From: Flavobacterium psychrophilum
GTDB taxonomy: Bacteria > Bacteroidota > Bacteroidia > Flavobacteriales > Flavobacteriaceae
Length of the DNA stretch: 64,000 nucleotides
Reading direction: 5' to 3'
Assembly: GCA_945879625.1 (NCBI GenBank)
Contig: CAMCVA010000001.1
Span: forward strand, 1 to 64,000
Shown here in pieces: positions 52,195 to 61,479 of the stretch; the first letter of the stretch is position 1; each line of letters starts with the position of its first letter. The notes beneath the pieces are model-generated. The model was given only the letters and a program-made list of their open reading frames with translations, had not been told where the DNA came from and ran no database searches. Made by a program: the position numbers and the translations under genes.

Positions 52195-54708
52195 TTAAAA
52201 GTTGGGGTTGAATCCAATTCGGATACCAAATCGAGGAGCCTCGGGCCCATTGATGTTTTGAAAATCGGTACGCCAAACAAAATCAAAGCGTAGCGGTCTG
52301 AAATTACCATACCCAATATTTTCAATACCAAATCCATACTCAGCGTAAGCCGATCGTGACGGAGCAATGTACTCAATTGACGATTGGTTGATGGCGCTAT
52401 TTTCCGGACGAATGCTGCCATATATGGCGCGATAAAATCCGATTTCGCGGAGTTTGAGTTTTTTTAATCCTGGAATTTTATTGAAAATATAGCCATTAAA
52501 ATGATGTTGAAAAGAGCCCATGATGTAGGTATCTGTTACCATATCATAATAATCAAGCAAACAAAAAGATTTAAAATCAACCGAATACGATTGATTGGCA
52601 GCTACCGGAAACAACAAAGGCAATGGAAGTGTTTCAAAACACTTGCCAACCTCAACATAGGGCCTGAAAATACCAAAATTACTCACAAAAACGGGCCTTG
52701 AAACCGAAGCCTGCACTTTATTATAAGCCAATTCACTGCCTAAAAATCCACTGATTCCGCGCGTGTATTTAAGGGTGTACGTGGGATGTAAGGTTGCCCC
52801 AAATCGTTGATCGACACCAAAGCCATAGACTACTCGCTTGGGCGTATAGGTAAAGCCAACATTGGTCGTAAAATCGGTAAGATTAGAACGTACGGTCGCG
52901 CCGTTATCATAAGAATAATCCAAAGAGAAATAGTCAGGTGAGGCCGAGCGAATATAGCGGTGAACCCCGGTGACTGATAAATGAAGATTTTTATGTATGG
53001 CCCAATCTACATATAAGGAGTTTTTGTTCACCCGGGACAAAAAGTAATTGGTGCCCCGCATAATGAGCAAATTGGTTTCATTGACCGAATTTAATAAATC
53101 ATTTACCTGCAAGCTCTGACCTCCCAATTGCAAGTTGTCGTTGATATGCGCTATACCCAGTGTAATGCGTGGTTCTCGAAACAACAAGTATTTTGCCTCG
53201 CCGCCGTATTTTAGTTTGGTGTCTAAGGTTCCATAGGCCGTATACACCCGCGTTCTAAATCGATCATCGGGTGTGATAAAACTGCGCAATCCAGCTGTGA
53301 GTCGAAGGCCTTCGACATTGTTATTCGAAATTGTTTGCCACAATGAGCCAAACTGAACGCCCTTGAACAAATCAAAGTATCCGGTTGATATAATGGTAAT
53401 GGCCGTTGATACATTTTTTACGCGCGGATTGTCCTTTAATTCACCTATTATTTTTCGCGTACCGGCCAAGGTGGGATCTTTGGTTACAATTTTATCCCAG
53501 TAGGCATCTTGTTTTTCAAATTGATCCCGTCGAATTTGATTGATTTTCACAGCATAAAAATCATTGGGACGAGAAGGATTTAAATCGTATTCACTAAAGA
53601 CGATATTTTTGCGTACAAACAGTCCTTTTTCTTGGTCATTCTTGGTGAGTAAGGTAAAATCACCTTCGTAAAAATCGCGCTCGGGCAAGAAAATACTGTC
53701 GTCAACAATTTTAAAATTCTTTTCGATTGACAGATTTCGCACCAAGTTTAGGTTGATGTTTTTGTTTACCCGCATGGTCACCTCTGTAAGCGAAAAAGTG
53801 CGGTCAACTACTTTAAAACTTCCCTCAAATCCAATAGTTCCTTCCTGTCTTGGAAAAAAATAGATTTGATAGATTTTTTTGTTGTTCTCTTCAATACTGT
53901 CCTTAAGTACGTAATCATATATGCCATAGCCACGCGTAGAAATTGGACTTACAAAGGTTTTGTTCAGGATTTCTATGTCGTCTTGGTACACATTAATATT
54001 TGAAAAAGTGTTGCTAATTCGGTCAAACAAAAATCCGTACTGGCTCACCCCAATATTTCGCTCAGCTTCTATATCAATGCGTTCTTTTTTAAGCTGATTG
54101 TTTCCGTAAATGGCCTCGTAATTTTCTTTCATATAAATAGGCACAAAAAACCGCTTGTCTTTTTTGCCCGATTTGATGATTTTTACAATACTGTCGTATT
54201 GTTTGGCCATGGTTTTTTTGAGAAAAATACTGTCTAAATTACTCAAGCCAATCGACACCGAAGTGTATTTTTTATACTCGTAGGCCTTCACCAATTGAAG
54301 GCCATTTTTTTTCTTGTGTGCCCAAATACCTTTTAAAATGCGGTAAGCTGGGTTTTCTTTTTTGGACAGGTGTTTTTTAGGGCGGGTAACAATTACCACT
54401 TCTTTGAGTTGTTGGCCATTTTTGAGTTTAATGCGCAAATTATCAACCACATTGCCCGCCAAATTGACAATCTTGTCTGAGTAGCCGGTATAGGAAACTT
54501 CGATTGCTGTAAAATCCTTCTCCGATTTTAAGTTAAATTTTCCATCTATATCGGTGGTAATGCCAATTTTGGTGTTGGCAAAGACCACATTTGCAAAAGG
54601 TATTGGGTCATTATTTTCATCGAGTACCACACCACTCACCTTTGTTTGCGCTTGAACAACGCCCACAAAAGCAAAGCAGAAAATACAAATTGAAAATAGA
54701 TTTTTCAT
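52195..54708 (-). CDS. DUF5686 outer-membrane protein with carboxypeptidase-regulatory-like domain
   Basis: 837 residues from ATG 54708, chosen for the signal peptide (cut near VQAQ at 21). After a CarboxypepD_reg-like domain (about 22-100, VSGVVLDENNDPIPFANVVF) come mixed alpha/beta parts of the DUF5686 family and a C-terminal barrel ending with FGIRIGFNPNF, whose last Phe suits BAM recognition. These proteins are common surface or outer-membrane proteins of Bacteroidota with no fixed function. The start codon is directly behind a terminator hairpin. Confidence 0.82.
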   Translation of the reverse strand: MKNLFSICIFCFAFVGVVQAQTKVSGVVLDENNDPIPFANVVFANTKIGITTDIDGKFNLKSEKDFTAIEVSYTGYSDKIVNLAGNVVDNLRIKLKNGQQLKEVVIVTRPKKHLSKKENPAYRILKGIWAHKKKNGLQLVKAYEYKKYTSVSIGLSNLDSIFLKKTMAKQYDSIVKIIKSGKKDKRFFVPIYMKENYEAIYGNNQLKKERIDIEAERNIGVSQYGFLFDRISNTFSNINVYQDDIEILNKTFVSPISTRGYGIYDYVLKDSIEENNKKIYQIYFFPRQEGTIGFEGSFKVVDRTFSLTEVTMRVNKNINLNLVRNLSIEKNFKIVDDSIFLPERDFYEGDFTLLTKNDQEKGLFVRKNIVFSEYDLNPSRPNDFYAVKINQIRRDQFEKQDAYWDKIVTKDPTLAGTRKIIGELKDNPRVKNVSTAITIISTGYFDLFKGVQFGSLWQTISNNNVEGLRLTAGLRSFITPDDRFRTRVYTAYGTLDTKLKYGGEAKYLLFREPRITLGIAHINDNLQLGGQSLQVNDLLNSVNETNLLIMRGTNYFLSRVNKNSLYVDWAIHKNLHLSVTGVHRYIRSASPDYFSLDYSYDNGATVRSNLTDFTTNVGFTYTPKRVVYGFGVDQRFGATLHPTYTLKYTRGISGFLGSELAYNKVQASVSRPVFVSNFGIFRPYVEVGKCFETLPLPLLFPVAANQSYSVDFKSFCLLDYYDMVTDTYIMGSFQHHFNGYIFNKIPGLKKLKLREIGFYRAIYGSIRPENSAINQSSIEYIAPSRSAYAEYGFGIENIGYGNFRPLRFDFVWRTDFQNINGPEAPRFGIRIGFNPNF

Positions 54709-54711
54709 GGC

Positions 54712-54747
54712 AAAAAAAAACTTCACCAAATCTTACTGATGAAGTTT
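54712..54747 (-). terminator. Terminator of pdhB abutting the next start codon
   Basis: On the minus strand AAACTTCA (54747-54740) and TGAAGTTT (54725-54718) pair perfectly, with a 14-base loop, and a nine-T run ends three bases before the DUF5686 start. It should end transcripts coming from pdhB. Confidence 0.75.
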
Positions 54748-54779
54748 CAAAAATAGGTTTTTTAAATTGGCTAATTCAA
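54748..54779 (-). promoter_or_regulatory. Candidate -33/-7 promoter for the DUF5686 gene
   Basis: TTTG (54780-54777), a 21-base spacer and TATTTTTG (54755-54748) on the minus strand. The -7 core touches the 5' arm of the terminator hairpin. Confidence 0.52.
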
Positions 54780-54803
54780 AAAATAATAGCCACTTGAAGG
54801 ATG

Positions 54804-55781
54804 TTATTTGTACATCACTTTTTTTACGGCTTTCACTACATCGGCGGCATTGGGCAACCATTCTTTGAGTAAGGTTGGCGAATACGGCGCTGGTGTATCG
54901 GCAGTTGTGATGCGTTGTACAGGCGCGTCTAGGTAATCAAAGGCGCGTTCTTGTACCATATACGTGATTTCTGAAGCCACACTGGCAAACGGCCAAGCTT
55001 CTTCGAGCACAACCAAGCGGTTGGTTTTTTTTACTGAATTTAAAATGGCGTCATAATCCATCGGACGCACGGTTCTCAAATCGATGATTTCGCAAGAGAT
55101 CCCTTCTTTTGCCAATTCATCAGCTGCTATAAACGCTTCTTTGATGATTTTTCCGAAAGAAACAATCGTTACGTCAGTCCCTTCTCTTTTAATGTCGGCC
55201 ACACCCAACGGAATCGTGTATTCGCCCTCGGGCACTTCGCCTTTGTCGCCATACATTTGCTCAGATTCCATGAAAATAACCGGATCGTTATCGCGAATGG
55301 CGGCTTTCAATAGACCTTTGGCGTCATAAACCGTAGAAGGCACCACAACTTTTAGTCCTGGGGTATTGGCAAACCAATTTTCAAAGGCTTGCGAGTGTGT
55401 AGCCCCCAACTGTCCGGCAGATGCGGTTGGTCCGCGAAATACCATCGGCATGGGGAATTGTCCGGCCGACATTTGACGCATTTTGGCTGCGTTGTTGATA
55501 ATTTGATCAATTCCTACCAACGAAAAGTTGAAGGTCATGTATTCTACTATTGGACGACAGCCATTCATCGTTGATCCAACTGCAATTCCGGCAAATCCAA
55601 GCTCTGCAATTGGCGTATCAATTATGCGTTTGGGACCAAATTCGTCAAGCATTCCTTTAGAAGCTTTGTAAGCTCCATTGTATTCGGCTACTTCTTCGCC
55701 CATCAAATAAACTGATTCATCGCGACGCATTTCTTCGCTCATGGCTTCGGCTATTGCTTCTCTAAATTGTATCGTTCTCAT
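54804..55781 (-). CDS. pdhB: Pyruvate dehydrogenase E1 component, beta subunit
   Basis: 325 residues from ATG 55781 (the frame extends 20 codons upstream but MRTIQFREAI is the family start). It is the beta subunit of the thiamine-dependent E1 that decarboxylates pyruvate. Landmarks: EEVAEYNGAYKASKGM (about 28-43), DTPIAELGFAGIAVGSTMNG (about 54-73), the RGPTASAGQLGATHSQ segment (about 118-133) and the C-terminal domain with DLRTVRPMDYD. The alpha subunit (pdhA) and E2/E3 genes are not adjacent; a 2-oxoisovalerate E1 beta is less likely given the match. Confidence 0.9.
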   Translation of the reverse strand: MRTIQFREAIAEAMSEEMRRDESVYLMGEEVAEYNGAYKASKGMLDEFGPKRIIDTPIAELGFAGIAVGSTMNGCRPIVEYMTFNFSLVGIDQIINNAAKMRQMSAGQFPMPMVFRGPTASAGQLGATHSQAFENWFANTPGLKVVVPSTVYDAKGLLKAAIRDNDPVIFMESEQMYGDKGEVPEGEYTIPLGVADIKREGTDVTIVSFGKIIKEAFIAADELAKEGISCEIIDLRTVRPMDYDAILNSVKKTNRLVVLEEAWPFASVASEITYMVQERAFDYLDAPVQRITTADTPAPYSPTLLKEWLPNAADVVKAVKKVMYK

Positions 55782-55838
55782 AGTAATCTGGGTGTATATT
55801 TGGTAAGGAAAATCGGGATTGTTTGTGTTTTTGAGCAG

Positions 55839-55866
55839 CAAAAATAATTATTTTAGTTGAGTTCAA
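55839..55866 (-). promoter_or_regulatory. Candidate -33/-7 promoter for pdhB
   Basis: TTG (55866-55864), a 17-base spacer and TATTTTTG (55846-55839) on the minus strand, about 57 bases before the start at 55781. Confidence 0.48.
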
Positions 55867-55984
55867 CGCAATATTTGACCGAAATTACCACAAGCAATTT
55901 TGGAGCAGATTACAGTAGTTTACGAAATCGATATAATAGGCAGAATATTCTCGGGATTGCCCTTTTTATTTGAAATTAATGTAC

Positions 55985-55992
55985 TAATTTTG
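55985..55992 (+). promoter_or_regulatory. Candidate -7 promoter core for etfB-etfA
   Basis: TAATTTTG fits TAnnTTTG, 32 bases before the etfB start. No -33 word at the usual spacing was seen. Confidence 0.42.
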
Positions 55993-56024
55993 TCCGGAAT
56001 TTTTTAACAAAAAACGCTCAATCG

Positions 56025-56768
56025 ATGAAAATATTAGTTTGCATCAGCCACGTTCCTGATACTACTTCCAAAATTAATTTTACCAACGGCGATACAGAAT
56101 TTGACACCAACGGCGTACAATTTGTGATCAACCCCAACGACGAATTTGGCTTGACACGCGCCATCTGGTTTCAAGAACAACAAGGTGCTCACATCACAGT
56201 AGTTAATGTAGGTGGCCCAGAAACCGAACCAACTTTGCGCAAAGCATTGGCCATTGGCGCCAACGAAGCCATTCGCATAAACACCAACCCTACCGATGGT
56301 TTTATAGTGGCAACTGCCCTCGCCGATGTAGTGAAAAATGGCGGCTATGATTTGGTTATTGCCGGCAAAGAATCACTCGATTATAATGGTGGAATGGTTC
56401 CAGGCATGTTGGCCGGATTATTGGGCTATTCGTTTGTGAATGCCTGCATCGAATTGACCATAGACGGAAATACAGCCCAAGTCGCTCGCGAAATTGATGG
56501 CGGAAAAGAACGATTAACCGCTAGTTTGCCGCTTGTTGTAGGCGGACAAAAAGGCTTGGTAGAAGAAAAAGATTTGCGCATTCCAAACATGCGTGGCATC
56601 ATGACCGCCAGAACCAAAACCCTCACTGTATTGGAGACCACTGCGTCAGGAAATTCGGTATCGGTAAAATTTGAAAAACCGGCAGCCAAATCGGCAGTAA
56701 AATTAGTAGCCGCAGACCAACTTGACGAGCTCATCAATTTGCTGCACAACGAAGCCAAAGTGATTTAA
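56025..56768 (+). CDS. etfB: Electron transfer flavoprotein, beta subunit
   Basis: A 247-residue AMP-binding subunit of ETF, which takes electrons from acyl-CoA dehydrogenases. Landmarks: MKILVCISHVPDTTSKI at the start, NPNDEFGLTRAIWF (about 37-50), and the conserved GKESLDYNGGMVPGMLAGLLG (about 113-133). It lacks the longer C-terminal arm. It is followed by etfA, 25 bases downstream, as usual. Confidence 0.95.
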   Translation: MKILVCISHVPDTTSKINFTNGDTEFDTNGVQFVINPNDEFGLTRAIWFQEQQGAHITVVNVGGPETEPTLRKALAIGANEAIRINTNPTDGFIVATALADVVKNGGYDLVIAGKESLDYNGGMVPGMLAGLLGYSFVNACIELTIDGNTAQVAREIDGGKERLTASLPLVVGGQKGLVEEKDLRIPNMRGIMTARTKTLTVLETTASGNSVSVKFEKPAAKSAVKLVAADQLDELINLLHNEAKVI

Positions 56769-56793
56769 TTCCCACCTTAAATAAACACCAATT

Positions 56794-57768
56794 ATGTCTA
56801 TATTAATCTATGCAGAATCTGCTCCCGACGCTTCGGGAGGTAAATTCAAAAAAACAGCCTTTGAATTGGCTTCCTACGCCAAAAAAGTAGCCGAATCTTG
56901 GGGTACTACGGTTACAGCCGTTACTATTAATCACAACAACAGTGGCGAATTAGCCGAGTATGGTGTGGATAAGGTAGTGTGTGCACAACACGCCGACTTA
57001 AACGCCTTTAGTGCCAAAAATTATGCCGATGTCTTGAAACAAGTAGCACAAAAAGAACATAGTAAATTGGTTGTCCTTTCGTCAAGTACCGACAGCCTGT
57101 ATATCGCTCCTTTGCTTAGTGTTGGCTTGCAAGCCGGATACGCTTCCAATGTAGTAGCGCTTCCTTTGGGCAACAATCCATTACAAGTGAAACGAACTGC
57201 CTTCTCCAACAAAGCCTTTGTAACTACCGAATTAAAAGGCGATTGCAACATCATTAGTTTGGCTAAAAATTCATTTGGATTGGTATTAGCCAATGGAGCT
57301 GCGGCTAGCGAAGATTTTACACCCACCCTAGAAAGCGGTGCAAATTCAGTTCGCGTTACCGGAGTAGAGCAATCCTCTGGCCAAATAACCATTGCCGACG
57401 CCGATATAGTTGTTTCGGCTGGACGTGGATTAAAAGGACCTGAAAATTGGGGCATGATAGAAGAATTAGCCTCCGTACTAGGTGCGGCAACTGCCTGTTC
57501 AAAACCCGTATCTGATTTGGGGTGGCGTCCACATAGTGAACACGTGGGACAAACGGGGAAACCGGTTGCGACCAATTTATATATCGCCATTGGCATATCA
57601 GGTGCTATTCAGCATATTGCCGGAGTTAATTCGTCTAAAATAAAAGTAGTCATCAACACTGATCCCGAAGCGCCTTTCTTTAAAGTAGCTGATTATGGTG
57701 TAGTGGGAGACGCTTTTGAAGTAATTCCGCAGTTAATCCAAAAACTAAAGGCCTTTAAAGCTCAGTAA
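56794..57768 (+). CDS. etfA: Electron transfer flavoprotein, alpha subunit
   Basis: A 324-residue FAD-binding subunit of ETF. The C-terminal FAD domain shows the family signature VVSAGRGLKGPENWGMIEELA (about 207-227), SKPVSDLGWRPHSEHVGQTGK (about 237-257) and ISGAIQHIAG (about 268-277). With EtfB it passes electrons from fatty-acid or amino-acid oxidation to the quinone pool through an ETF-quinone oxidoreductase not seen here. A terminator follows. Confidence 0.95.
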   Translation: MSILIYAESAPDASGGKFKKTAFELASYAKKVAESWGTTVTAVTINHNNSGELAEYGVDKVVCAQHADLNAFSAKNYADVLKQVAQKEHSKLVVLSSSTDSLYIAPLLSVGLQAGYASNVVALPLGNNPLQVKRTAFSNKAFVTTELKGDCNIISLAKNSFGLVLANGAAASEDFTPTLESGANSVRVTGVEQSSGQITIADADIVVSAGRGLKGPENWGMIEELASVLGAATACSKPVSDLGWRPHSEHVGQTGKPVATNLYIAIGISGAIQHIAGVNSSKIKVVINTDPEAPFFKVADYGVVGDAFEVIPQLIQKLKAFKAQ

Positions 57769-57784
57769 TTATAGCCTAAACAAA

Positions 57785-57817
57785 AAAAAAGCCCTTTGAA
57801 ATTTGAAGGGCTTTTTT
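57785..57817 (+). terminator. Rho-independent terminator of etfBA
   Basis: Perfect 12-bp stem AAAAAAGCCCTT (57785-57796) with AAGGGCTTTTTT (57806-57817), 9-base loop, T run included. Confidence 0.9.
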
Positions 57818-57832
57818 ATTTTGTAGAACTAT

Positions 57833-57862
57833 TTGAGTATTCAGCAAATCGGATTACTTTTG
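57833..57862 (+). promoter_or_regulatory. Promoter for the nuclease-thyA genes, possibly leaderless
   Basis: TTG (57833-57835), a 19-base spacer and TACTTTTG (57855-57862), a good -33/-7 match. The ATG at 57868 is only five bases further, so the mRNA may start at or very near the start codon. Confidence 0.55.
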
Positions 57863-57867
57863 CAGGC

Positions 57868-58509
57868 ATGAGCTTAATCTTGTTAACCATAAAAGGCATC
57901 TCGTACAGCCAAACCCAAAATGGGGCCTACGCCTTAGTGCTCCACGAAGTGGGCGGTGACCGCACCATTCCTATTGTGATTGGCGCGTTTGAAGCTCAGG
58001 CTATAGCAATTGCCCTAGAAAAAGAAATAACGCCTCCGCGTCCGCTCACGCATGATTTATTTAAAAATTTTGCAGACTGTTTTCATATTCAATTCAAAAA
58101 AGTACTCATTCATAAATTAGTTGATGGCGTATTTTTTTCGAGTATTGTCTGCGAACGGGATGGAGTCGAACAAGCAATAGATGCCCGAACCTCAGACGCC
58201 ATTGCCTTGGCATTGCGTTTTGCTGCTCCCATTTTTACCTACCCCAACATCCTAGACAAAGCCGGCGTTTCTAGAAAACCAACTCAATCGGCTGATGACA
58301 TCGAATTGGAAGATGATATTTTAACGCCACTGACCGACCTACAAGATAACGACGATATAGAAATAAGCAGTTCTCCCTACAGTCACTTTTCGATTGCCGA
58401 ACTCTATGAGTCCTTGGATACGGCTATTCAGGAGGAAGACTACGAAAAAGCTGCCCGCCTCCGGGACGAACTTGACAACAGAGAAGATCAAACAATGCCC
58501 AACGTATGA
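57868..58509 (+). CDS. Bifunctional nuclease-family protein (DUF151) with UVR domain
   Basis: 213 residues from ATG 57868. The frame upstream runs through the etfBA terminator, so the longer version is rejected. The DUF151 bifunctional nuclease domain (about 1-135) shows [28 protein letters not shown] and [18 protein letters not shown]. The tail (about 175-210) is a UvrB/UvrC motif ([25 protein letters not shown]). Members have nuclease activity and a role in DNA or RNA metabolism in some species. It overlaps thyA by four bases (ATGA). Confidence 0.88.
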   Translation: MSLILLTIKGISYSQTQNGAYALVLHEVGGDRTIPIVIGAFEAQAIAIALEKEITPPRPLTHDLFKNFADCFHIQFKKVLIHKLVDGVFFSSIVCERDGVEQAIDARTSDAIALALRFAAPIFTYPNILDKAGVSRKPTQSADDIELEDDILTPLTDLQDNDDIEISSSPYSHFSIAELYESLDTAIQEEDYEKAARLRDELDNREDQTMPNV

Positions 58510-59330
58510 AACAATACCACGATTTAGTAAAACACGTGCTCGAAACAGGAACCTTCAAAGGCGACCGCACCGGCACAGGAACCAAGAGTGTGTTTGGCTA
58601 CCAAATGCGTTTTAATTTGAGCGAAGGATTTCCGATGGTTACCACCAAAAAATTACACCTCAAATCGATTATTTATGAATTGTTGTGGTTTTTAAAAGGC
58701 GATACCAACATTGCCTATTTACAAGAAAATGGAGTAAAAATTTGGGATGAATGGGCCGATGAAAATGGCGATTTAGGACCCGTTTACGGTCGTCAGTGGC
58801 GCAATTGGAACAACGAAGAAATCGATCAAATTACCGAATTAATAGCCGCAATAAAAACCAATCCCAACAGCCGTAGATTATTGATCTCTGCTTGGAACCC
58901 CTCGGTATTGCCCGATACGACCAAATCATTTGCAGAAAATGTAGAAAATGGGAAAGTAGCCTTACCGCCGTGTCATGCCTTTTTTCAGTTTTATGTGGCC
59001 AACGGCAAACTCTCTTGCCAATTGTACCAACGCTCTGCCGATATATTCTTGGGCGTTCCCTTTAATATTGCCTCCTATGCGTTATTAACTTTAATGATTG
59101 CGCAAGTTTGCGAATTAGAACCGGGCGAATTCATCCACACCTTTGGCGACGCGCACATTTACTCCAATCATTTTGAACAGCTGGAATTGCAATTATCGCG
59201 AGAGATACGTGACTTGCCTACAATGAAATTAAATCCAGCAGTGAAAAACATCTTTGATTTTACGTTTGAAGATTTCACCTTAGAGGGTTACGATCCGCAT
59301 CCACACATTAAAGGAGCGGTGGCGGTATAA
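58506..59330 (+). CDS. thyA: Thymidylate synthase
   Basis: A 274-residue enzyme that methylates dUMP to dTMP with methylene-THF. The nucleophile is Cys156 in [11 protein letters not shown], followed by [21 protein letters not shown], and [11 protein letters not shown] is near the start. It is full length. Its product dihydrofolate is recycled by FolA, encoded 172 bases downstream. The four-base overlap with the nuclease gene suggests coupled translation. Confidence 0.97.
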   Translation: MKQYHDLVKHVLETGTFKGDRTGTGTKSVFGYQMRFNLSEGFPMVTTKKLHLKSIIYELLWFLKGDTNIAYLQENGVKIWDEWADENGDLGPVYGRQWRNWNNEEIDQITELIAAIKTNPNSRRLLISAWNPSVLPDTTKSFAENVENGKVALPPCHAFFQFYVANGKLSCQLYQRSADIFLGVPFNIASYALLTLMIAQVCELEPGEFIHTFGDAHIYSNHFEQLELQLSREIRDLPTMKLNPAVKNIFDFTFEDFTLEGYDPHPHIKGAVAV

Positions 59331-59502
59331 AAAGAAATTTCGACTACACGAATGCTCAAACTAAACCAAAACTTGTACCCTTCTAACACACTAAAATCAG
59401 CATTGGTATTCTAATTCAATTGGGAACTGCCTGCTTGATTTTACAAGAAAATTGATTTTTCTGCAGCAGTATTGTTTATTTTTACTGCCTATATTTTGAG
59501 CT

Positions 59503-60006
59503 ATGATTAGACTAATTGCCGCCGCAGGGCTACAAAACGAATTGGGAAAAGACAACGAATTGTTGTGGCATTTACCCAATGATTTCAAGCATTTCAAAAC
59601 ACTTACGGCGGGCCACTATATTGTTATGGGCCGAAAAACCTTTGAAAGTTTACCCGGACTATTGCCCAACCGCACGCATGTAGTGATTAGCCGTCAAATT
59701 GATTTCTCCCCAGAAGGAGTTTTGGTTGCAGATAGTTTGGATGCCGCTTTGTTGCTTATTCCAAGCGGAGAAGATGCCTACGTGATTGGTGGCGGTGAAA
59801 TATACCAACAAGCCTTGCCGCTTGCCCACTGCATTGAACTCACTCGAGTAAAGGCCCAACTGCAAGCAGACACTTTTTTCCCCGAAATAGATTCTGCCGA
59901 ATGGGCGTTAGTGGACGAAGAATGTCATGCTGCCGATGAGCGGCACGCCTACGCCTACTGCTTTCAACGCTTCAAAAAAAGAACCGCTTCGTTTATAGCA
60001 GAATAG
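59503..60006 (+). CDS. folA: Dihydrofolate reductase
   Basis: A 167-residue enzyme reducing dihydrofolate to THF with NADPH. It shows MIRLIAAAGLQNELGKDNELLWHLPNDFKHFKTLT at the N-terminus with the catalytic acidic residue in the LPNDF segment, MGRKTFESLP (about 45-54) and VIGGGEIYQQALP (about 92-104). Length and order are normal. It lies between thyA and ubiE on the same strand. Confidence 0.95.
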   Translation: MIRLIAAAGLQNELGKDNELLWHLPNDFKHFKTLTAGHYIVMGRKTFESLPGLLPNRTHVVISRQIDFSPEGVLVADSLDAALLLIPSGEDAYVIGGGEIYQQALPLAHCIELTRVKAQLQADTFFPEIDSAEWALVDEECHAADERHAYAYCFQRFKKRTASFIAE

Positions 60007-60014
60007 TATATTTG
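60007..60014 (+). promoter_or_regulatory. Candidate -7 promoter core for ubiE-porT
   Basis: TATATTTG overlaps the last bases around the folA stop codon and ends 12 bases before ATG 60027. No -33 at the usual spacing. Confidence 0.38.
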
Positions 60015-60026
60015 CAAAAAAATTTC

Positions 60027-60755
60027 ATGAACTCACCCATCACGCCCTACAATTCGGCTACACAAAGCAAGAAAGAGCAAGTTGCGCACATGTTTGACAC
60101 CATTTCGGGCAACTATGACGGATTGAATCGAGTGATTTCATTTGGAATTGACAAAAAATGGCGACGGAAAGTCGTGCAATTGGCTACAGCCAACCAACCC
60201 AAACATATTTTGGATATTGCAACCGGCACCGGCGATTTGGCCTTGTTGATGGCACAAACTTCAGCCGAAAAAATTGTTGGGTTAGACATTTCAGCCGGCA
60301 TGTTGGCGGTGGGCCAACAAAAAATTAACCAACAAAAACTAGATCACAAAATAGAGATGCTCTTGGCTGATTCCGAGAACATGCCCTTTGATTCCAATAC
60401 CTTTGACTCAATAACCGTAGCATTTGGTATCCGCAATTTTGAACACTTAGAAGTGGGTTTAGCCGAAATTTTACGGGTGTTGAAACCTGGCGGCACCTTC
60501 GTGATTCTAGAAACATCAAACCCCACAAAATTTCCATTCAAACAGGGGTATTTCTTTTATACAAAATGGATTTTACCTCAGATTGGAAAACTATTGTCCA
60601 AAGACAACCAGGCCTATGGCTATTTGTCAAAATCGGCAGCAGCCTTCCCTTTTGGAACTGCCTTATGCAATATTTTGAGCAATTCGGGGTTTAGTAGGGT
60701 GAACGCACTTCCGCAAACCTTTGGCGTGGCGACCATTTATACGGCAACAAAATAA
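60027..60755 (+). CDS. ubiE: Demethylmenaquinone methyltransferase UbiE/MenG
   Basis: 242 residues from ATG 60027 (a TTG 15 bases upstream is in frame but unlikely). It methylates demethylmenaquinone to menaquinone in this group. Landmarks: VAHMFDTISGNYDGLNRVISFGIDKKWR near residues 19-46, ILDIATGTGDLAL (about 61-73), the GIRNFEHLEVGLAEILRVLKPGG stretch (about 139-161) and the YGYLSKSAAAFP motif near 202. porT follows three bases later, a pairing typical of Flavobacterium. Confidence 0.94.
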   Translation: MNSPITPYNSATQSKKEQVAHMFDTISGNYDGLNRVISFGIDKKWRRKVVQLATANQPKHILDIATGTGDLALLMAQTSAEKIVGLDISAGMLAVGQQKINQQKLDHKIEMLLADSENMPFDSNTFDSITVAFGIRNFEHLEVGLAEILRVLKPGGTFVILETSNPTKFPFKQGYFFYTKWILPQIGKLLSKDNQAYGYLSKSAAAFPFGTALCNILSNSGFSRVNALPQTFGVATIYTATK

Positions 60756-60758
60756 ACC

Positions 60759-61463
60759 ATGAAAAAGTTTCTACTCGCTCTTCTATTAGTTCTAACCAAA
60801 CCTGTTTCAGCCCAAGGGGTGAAAGGCATGTTTAGTAAAGACCCGATCATACACCTGGAAAATTTTGATAAACAACGGGTGCATTGGGGCTATTTCTTGG
60901 GATTTAGTTTCTACGATTATGCCTTTGATTATAAAAATTTGGAGCCAAATGTAATTGTCAATCGCACCACGGGATTTAATGTGGGATTGGTTGGGGATTT
61001 AAGATTACAAGAATACATCAACCTGCGTTTTGAACCGGGTTTGTATTACACCACGCGCAACCTGGTTTTTCCGGGTTTTACAGATGCTTCAGATGCCGAA
61101 CGCAAGGTGGCGGCTACCTATATCCATTTTCCTTTGCTGCTTAAATTTTCGTCCAAAAGAACGGGAAACATTCGGCCGTATTTGGTGGGTGGTGTTTCGA
61201 CAACCTTAAATTTATCGAGCAATTCTAAATCAATTGACGACAATATGCAGGGAAAATTCAGGGTGCAACAATGGACCAAAAACTACGAAATTGGGTTTGG
61301 CATGGATTTGTACATGGAATACTTTAAGTTTTCTCCTTCCATACGCGGAGTATTTGGCTTGGGTGATGAGTTGGTGCCCGACACCGATCCGGCAAGTCCT
61401 TGGACCAAAAATATCAACTCCATGAAGACCCGAGCTGTCTTGATAAACTTTACCTTTCACTAA
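60759..61463 (+). CDS. porT: T9SS outer-membrane protein PorT (SprT)
   Basis: A 234-residue protein with a signal peptide (1-18, VSAQ/G) and an eight-strand type small beta-barrel. Strand-rich blocks such as GYFLGFSFYDYAFDYKN, LRFEPGLYYTTRNLVFPG and YIHFPLLLKFSSKRTGNIRPYLVGGV agree with the PorT family, and the chain ends in the strand RAVLINFTFH. PorT is required for T9SS protein export, and the three T9SS cargo proteins in the window depend on that system. The position directly behind ubiE is the same as sprT in Flavobacterium johnsoniae as I remember it. Confidence 0.88.
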   Translation: MKKFLLALLLVLTKPVSAQGVKGMFSKDPIIHLENFDKQRVHWGYFLGFSFYDYAFDYKNLEPNVIVNRTTGFNVGLVGDLRLQEYINLRFEPGLYYTTRNLVFPGFTDASDAERKVAATYIHFPLLLKFSSKRTGNIRPYLVGGVSTTLNLSSNSKSIDDNMQGKFRVQQWTKNYEIGFGMDLYMEYFKFSPSIRGVFGLGDELVPDTDPASPWTKNINSMKTRAVLINFTFH

Positions 61464-61479
61464 GCCGAACTTGTATTTT

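Noticed and set aside
56825..56843. CCCGACGCTTCGGG-type word inside etfA, similar to the palindrome at 40300
   Set aside because: It encodes an ordinary stretch of EtfA and is imperfect, so the likeness is probably chance.
57796..57867. Longer start for the bifunctional nuclease
   Set aside because: It would begin inside the etfBA terminator stem and upstream of the promoter; homologues start at [10 protein letters not shown].
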